From: Methylophilales bacterium LSUCC0135
Lineage (GTDB): Bacteria; Pseudomonadota; Gammaproteobacteria; Burkholderiales; Methylophilaceae
Direction: 5' to 3'
Length of the DNA: 51,210 nucleotides
Assembly: GCA_001704575.1 (NCBI GenBank)
Contig: MCAW01000002.1
Coordinates: 117,491 to 168,700 of the forward strand
Part shown: positions 48,412 through 51,210 of the stretch, piece after piece
How the letters are laid out: each line of letters begins with the position of its first letter
How positions within the stretch are numbered: the stretch's first letter is position 1
Program-made: the position numbers and the translations under genes
Notes under the pieces: model-generated
Database searches by the model: none
The model's input: only the letters and a program-made list of their open reading frames with translations
What the model was told of the DNA's origin: nothing

Positions 48412-48624
48412 AATATTTTCTTCTGTCCATACCAACCATCTTTTACATACCCAGACCACCTTCTGCGGGCAATGAAAAATCAGATGGAAATGAAACTTTA
48501 TGCCAGCTGACTCAGCGGCCGGGGCATTGTGGGGTTATCATTAAACGATGCTGATTTGACCGGGTTTGAACAACCTTCGGCGGCAACCGGCAGGACAATA
48601 ACGAGAGAATCACGAACCGAACTC

Positions 48625-51210
48625 ATGCTCATCAACCCAAAACCCATCAGGCTGATTCTGTTTACCGCACTGGCTTATCTTTTGCTGGGCGGTCTGGGCA
48701 GCACATTGGCCATCGCGCCGGGTTATGCAAGCCCGATATTCCCGGCCGCAGGATTTGCTGTCGCCATGGCGCTCTATAACGGGCAGCGCGCCGCTATAGG
48801 CATTTTGCTTGGCTCATGGCTGCTTAACCTGGCCATCTCTTATCAACCTGATCAGACTTTGAGCGCTACGGTATTACCTGCCGCGGCGATCGCATGCGGC
48901 TCTGCACTGCAAGCATTGATCGCAGCGAAATTGGTCCGTCACAGGGTTGGCAATACCTGGGCGACGATGGAATCGGTCGAAACCATCATCCTCACGCTGG
49001 TGCTCGCCGGCCCCGTCGCCTCGCTGATCTCAGCCAGCAACGGTACTGCCATGCTCTATCTCGCCGGCACGCTCAGCCCTGATGAAATCGGGTTTACCTG
49101 GTGGAACTGGTGGGTCGGCGATTCTCTTGGCGTAATGACGGTAATGCCCCTGTGCATTGCACTTTTACACAGAAAGGCAGCGCCCTGGCGTGAGAATCTG
49201 AGTACACTGGTTGTACCCGTGGTGTTCCTGATAGTTCTGGTCACTATCGCGTTCGTCGTGACCTCAAGGGTTGAAACGGAAAGTCTCAACAAGAAAATTC
49301 AGGAGCAGGCAGAGGCATTCACCAACCAGCTGCAGCAACGCTTCATCGCGCACCAGGAAGCACTCTCCGCCTTGAGACGGCTGATTGAGGTGACGCCGGA
49401 CATGACCTACAGTCAGTTCCAGTATTTCACTGAAATCACGCTGATGGACAATCCGGATATTTCCGCCTTGTCGCTCAATGCCTATGTCACGGATGAAGCC
49501 CGGCCCGAGTTCGAACAGCGCGTGGCTGCCACGCCGGAACTCGCCGCTTACGCCATCCGTGAAAAAGATGAAACCGGGGCTATCGTCGATGCTGCGCAGC
49601 GACCCTATTACGTTGCCGTGCAATACATCTCGCCAGCGCAGCAGAATGCGACTGCGATCGGTTACGACATCAACTCCGAAGCGGTTCGCAACCGCGCAAT
49701 ATCAAGAGCCATTTCCAGCGGCCAGCCCGTCGTCACGGCGCCGCTACAGCTGGTTCAGGAGGAGCCCGGTAGTGTCGGTCTGTTACTGTTGCACCCCGCA
49801 TTTGTGCGTAGTAGCGATACAAACAACGGACACGATCGGCTGATCGGCTTTTCGGTCGGTGTGCTCAAGGTCAACCAGATGATCGAAATCGCCACGCGAA
49901 CAGTCAAAAATCCCGATCTCATCTACCGTATATACGACCAGGCCGCCAGCAAGCCGAATGTTTATCAATCCTCACCCGGGGTAAAGTCTGGCAAAAACTA
50001 CTTGTGGCGGCAGAATCTGCAAATGGCTGACCGGCTCTGGCATGTCGAAGTATTACCCACCCAGGCTTTCGTCAAGGCCAACCGGCCATGGACTGCATGG
50101 GCGGTCGGCGTTGGTGGCCTCATGCTGGCGTCTTTGCTGCAGATGATGCTGCTGATCATCAGCGGACGTACCACCACCATCAAACGCAAGGTCGATGAGC
50201 AGACTTTCGAGCTTCACATGAAGAGCGACGCCATTTCCGACCGCAACGCCCAACTCGATGCGATTTTCACTTTCAGTCCGGACGGATTTGTCGCTTTTGC
50301 CGAAGATGGAAGCATCAAATTTGCCAACCCGGCTTTCCTGCGCATGACCGGGGTTCCGGATATCCGAGGCAAGGCGGTTGCATACCTTGATCAACGCCTC
50401 AAGCTCGCTATTGCAGATAACAAGCCGTTCCATAGCGTTGCGGATTTCTTCGGACAGCCGGACCAAGCGCCTGCGTTACATATCCTGCAGCTGAACAAGC
50501 CGCGTAAATCCGTTTTGCAGCTGACCGGCATCCACACGCATTCGCCGACCGTGCCACGCATACTCTACATGCGCGACATCACGCATGAATCCGAAGTGCA
50601 GCAGATGAAAAGCGATTTTCTCTCTCATGCAGCGCATGAATTGCGTACGCCGATGACCACCATCCTCGGCTACACCGAACTCCTGATTGCGCGTGAATAC
50701 GAGCAACCAGTGCGACAGGAGATGCTTGCAGCGATGCAGCGGCAAATCCGTCTGATCGTCACCATGATCAACGATCTGCTCGATCTGGCCCGAATTGAAG
50801 CGCGGCGCGGCGAAGAATTTCACCTGCAGGAGATCGACCTCAAGCGCCTGCTGAAGGAGCTGACCGGGGAAATACCTTTCGACCAGACGCGCTGGCCGGT
50901 CAAGCTGAGCGTGCCTCGCGAACGCATCACGATTGAAGGCGATGCCGCAAAAATCCGCCAGGCGGTGATGAACATCATCACCAATGCACAGAAATATTCG
51001 CCCGAGGGCGGTGAGATTCTGGTCAAGCTTCGTGCTGTCAGCACAGGCGCCCAGATCACCATTCAGGATCACGGCATCGGCATGACCCAGGATCAACTGC
51101 AACACATCGGCGAACGTTTCTGGCGCGCCGACGATTCCGGCAAAACACCGGGTACCGGCCTCGGTATTGCGATTGTCAGGGAGATTCTGCGCATCCACGG
51201 CGCCCGCCTG
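48625..51210 (+). CDS. MASE1-CHASE-PAS sensor histidine kinase, 3' end outside window
   Basis: 862 codons are visible and the frame is open at the right edge. A MASE1-type membrane domain of about eight helices (residues 1-215) is followed by an extracytoplasmic CHASE-type domain (about 220-480), one helix (about 492-512), and a PAS domain (about 545-640). HisKA has HAAHELRTP (phospho-His671), and HATPase_c has NIITNAQKYSP, DHGIGM and GTGLGIAIVREI. The PAS-kinase half resembles the other kinase at 45337-47805, suggesting shared ancestry. The start ATG 48625 has only a weak purine-rich upstream region. Confidence 0.9.
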   Translation, partial: MLINPKPIRLILFTALAYLLLGGLGSTLAIAPGYASPIFPAAGFAVAMALYNGQRAAIGILLGSWLLNLAISYQPDQTLSATVLPAAAIACGSALQALIAAKLVRHRVGNTWATMESVETIILTLVLAGPVASLISASNGTAMLYLAGTLSPDEIGFTWWNWWVGDSLGVMTVMPLCIALLHRKAAPWRENLSTLVVPVVFLIVLVTIAFVVTSRVETESLNKKIQEQAEAFTNQLQQRFIAHQEALSALRRLIEVTPDMTYSQFQYFTEITLMDNPDISALSLNAYVTDEARPEFEQRVAATPELAAYAIREKDETGAIVDAAQRPYYVAVQYISPAQQNATAIGYDINSEAVRNRAISRAISSGQPVVTAPLQLVQEEPGSVGLLLLHPAFVRSSDTNNGHDRLIGFSVGVLKVNQMIEIATRTVKNPDLIYRIYDQAASKPNVYQSSPGVKSGKNYLWRQNLQMADRLWHVEVLPTQAFVKANRPWTAWAVGVGGLMLASLLQMMLLIISGRTTTIKRKVDEQTFELHMKSDAISDRNAQLDAIFTFSPDGFVAFAEDGSIKFANPAFLRMTGVPDIRGKAVAYLDQRLKLAIADNKPFHSVADFFGQPDQAPALHILQLNKPRKSVLQLTGIHTHSPTVPRILYMRDITHESEVQQMKSDFLSHAAHELRTPMTTILGYTELLIAREYEQPVRQEMLAAMQRQIRLIVTMINDLLDLARIEARRGEEFHLQEIDLKRLLKELTGEIPFDQTRWPVKLSVPRERITIEGDAAKIRQAVMNIITNAQKYSPEGGEILVKLRAVSTGAQITIQDHGIGMTQDQLQHIGERFWRADDSGKTPGTGLGIAIVREILRIHGARL

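Overview
The window looks like the chromosome of a Gram-negative betaproteobacterium, most likely in or near the Nitrosomonadales (Gallionellaceae/Methylophilaceae-like relatives). The basis is the protein sequences (AhpC/AhpF, ApaG, MltA, LplT/Aas, PriA, GltBD, HemE, HemL), the gene orders argS-SPOR-dsbA and thiD-thiE-hemL, and a free-standing pqqA. The assignment is inference; no rRNA is present. From about 2.6 kb onward the DNA has one uniform, moderately GC-rich style. The first 2.6 kb is clearly AT-richer.

Region 1 (1-2612) is the right end of an integrated mobile element that continues off the left edge. It holds a collagen-like secreted protein gene (partial), a serine recombinase and a tyrosine integrase. 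It ends at a sequence resembling the 3' end of a tRNA-Ser gene (about 2593-2612), followed by an orphan terminator, which I read as attR.

Region 2 (2.8-11.3 kb) holds ahpC and ahpF (with an OxyR-type half site), a ZIP metal transporter, a DUF4186 gene, a WalW-like deacetylase, a cold-shock gene with a very good sigma70 promoter, an ABC exporter and a MliC-type lysozyme-inhibitor lipoprotein. Region 3 (11.3-14.1 kb) is a compact five-gene persulfide/sulfide-response operon: a BigR/SqrR-type repressor, two YeeE/YedE half proteins, a TauE-type permease and an ETHE1-type persulfide dioxygenase. Region 4 (14.2-20.0 kb) has a 2OG-Fe dioxygenase, the overlapping aas-amidohydrolase-lplT phospholipid-repair cluster, and a 23-codon pqqA gene with no other pqq genes nearby.

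Region 5 (20-32.2 kb) contains mltA, apaG, thiG, thiS (probable TTG start), a macrodomain protein, ettA, two paralogous cupins, an SDR, dsbA, a SPOR protein, argS and priA. Region 6 (32.2-45.2 kb) has a RelE/ParE-type toxin-antitoxin pair, hemE, gltD, gltB, gdhA, hemL, thiE, thiD, rubredoxin and tRNA-Gly. gltB and gdhA carry NtrC-like operators, and the encoded GdhA lacks about 25 conserved residues including the family's EATGYG motif. Region 7 (45.3-51.2 kb) holds two hybrid-input histidine kinases flanking a divergent HU-like gene and a structured noncoding stretch.

The strongest leads are the orphan pqqA (19890-19961), the internally deleted gdhA, a MITE-like element present twice (4830-4970 and 21326-21472) that ends exactly at a stop codon each time, the tRNA-Ser-like att site, and the cysteine cluster inside a PAS domain of the first kinase. 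I found no clear wholly new multi-gene defence or biosynthetic system.
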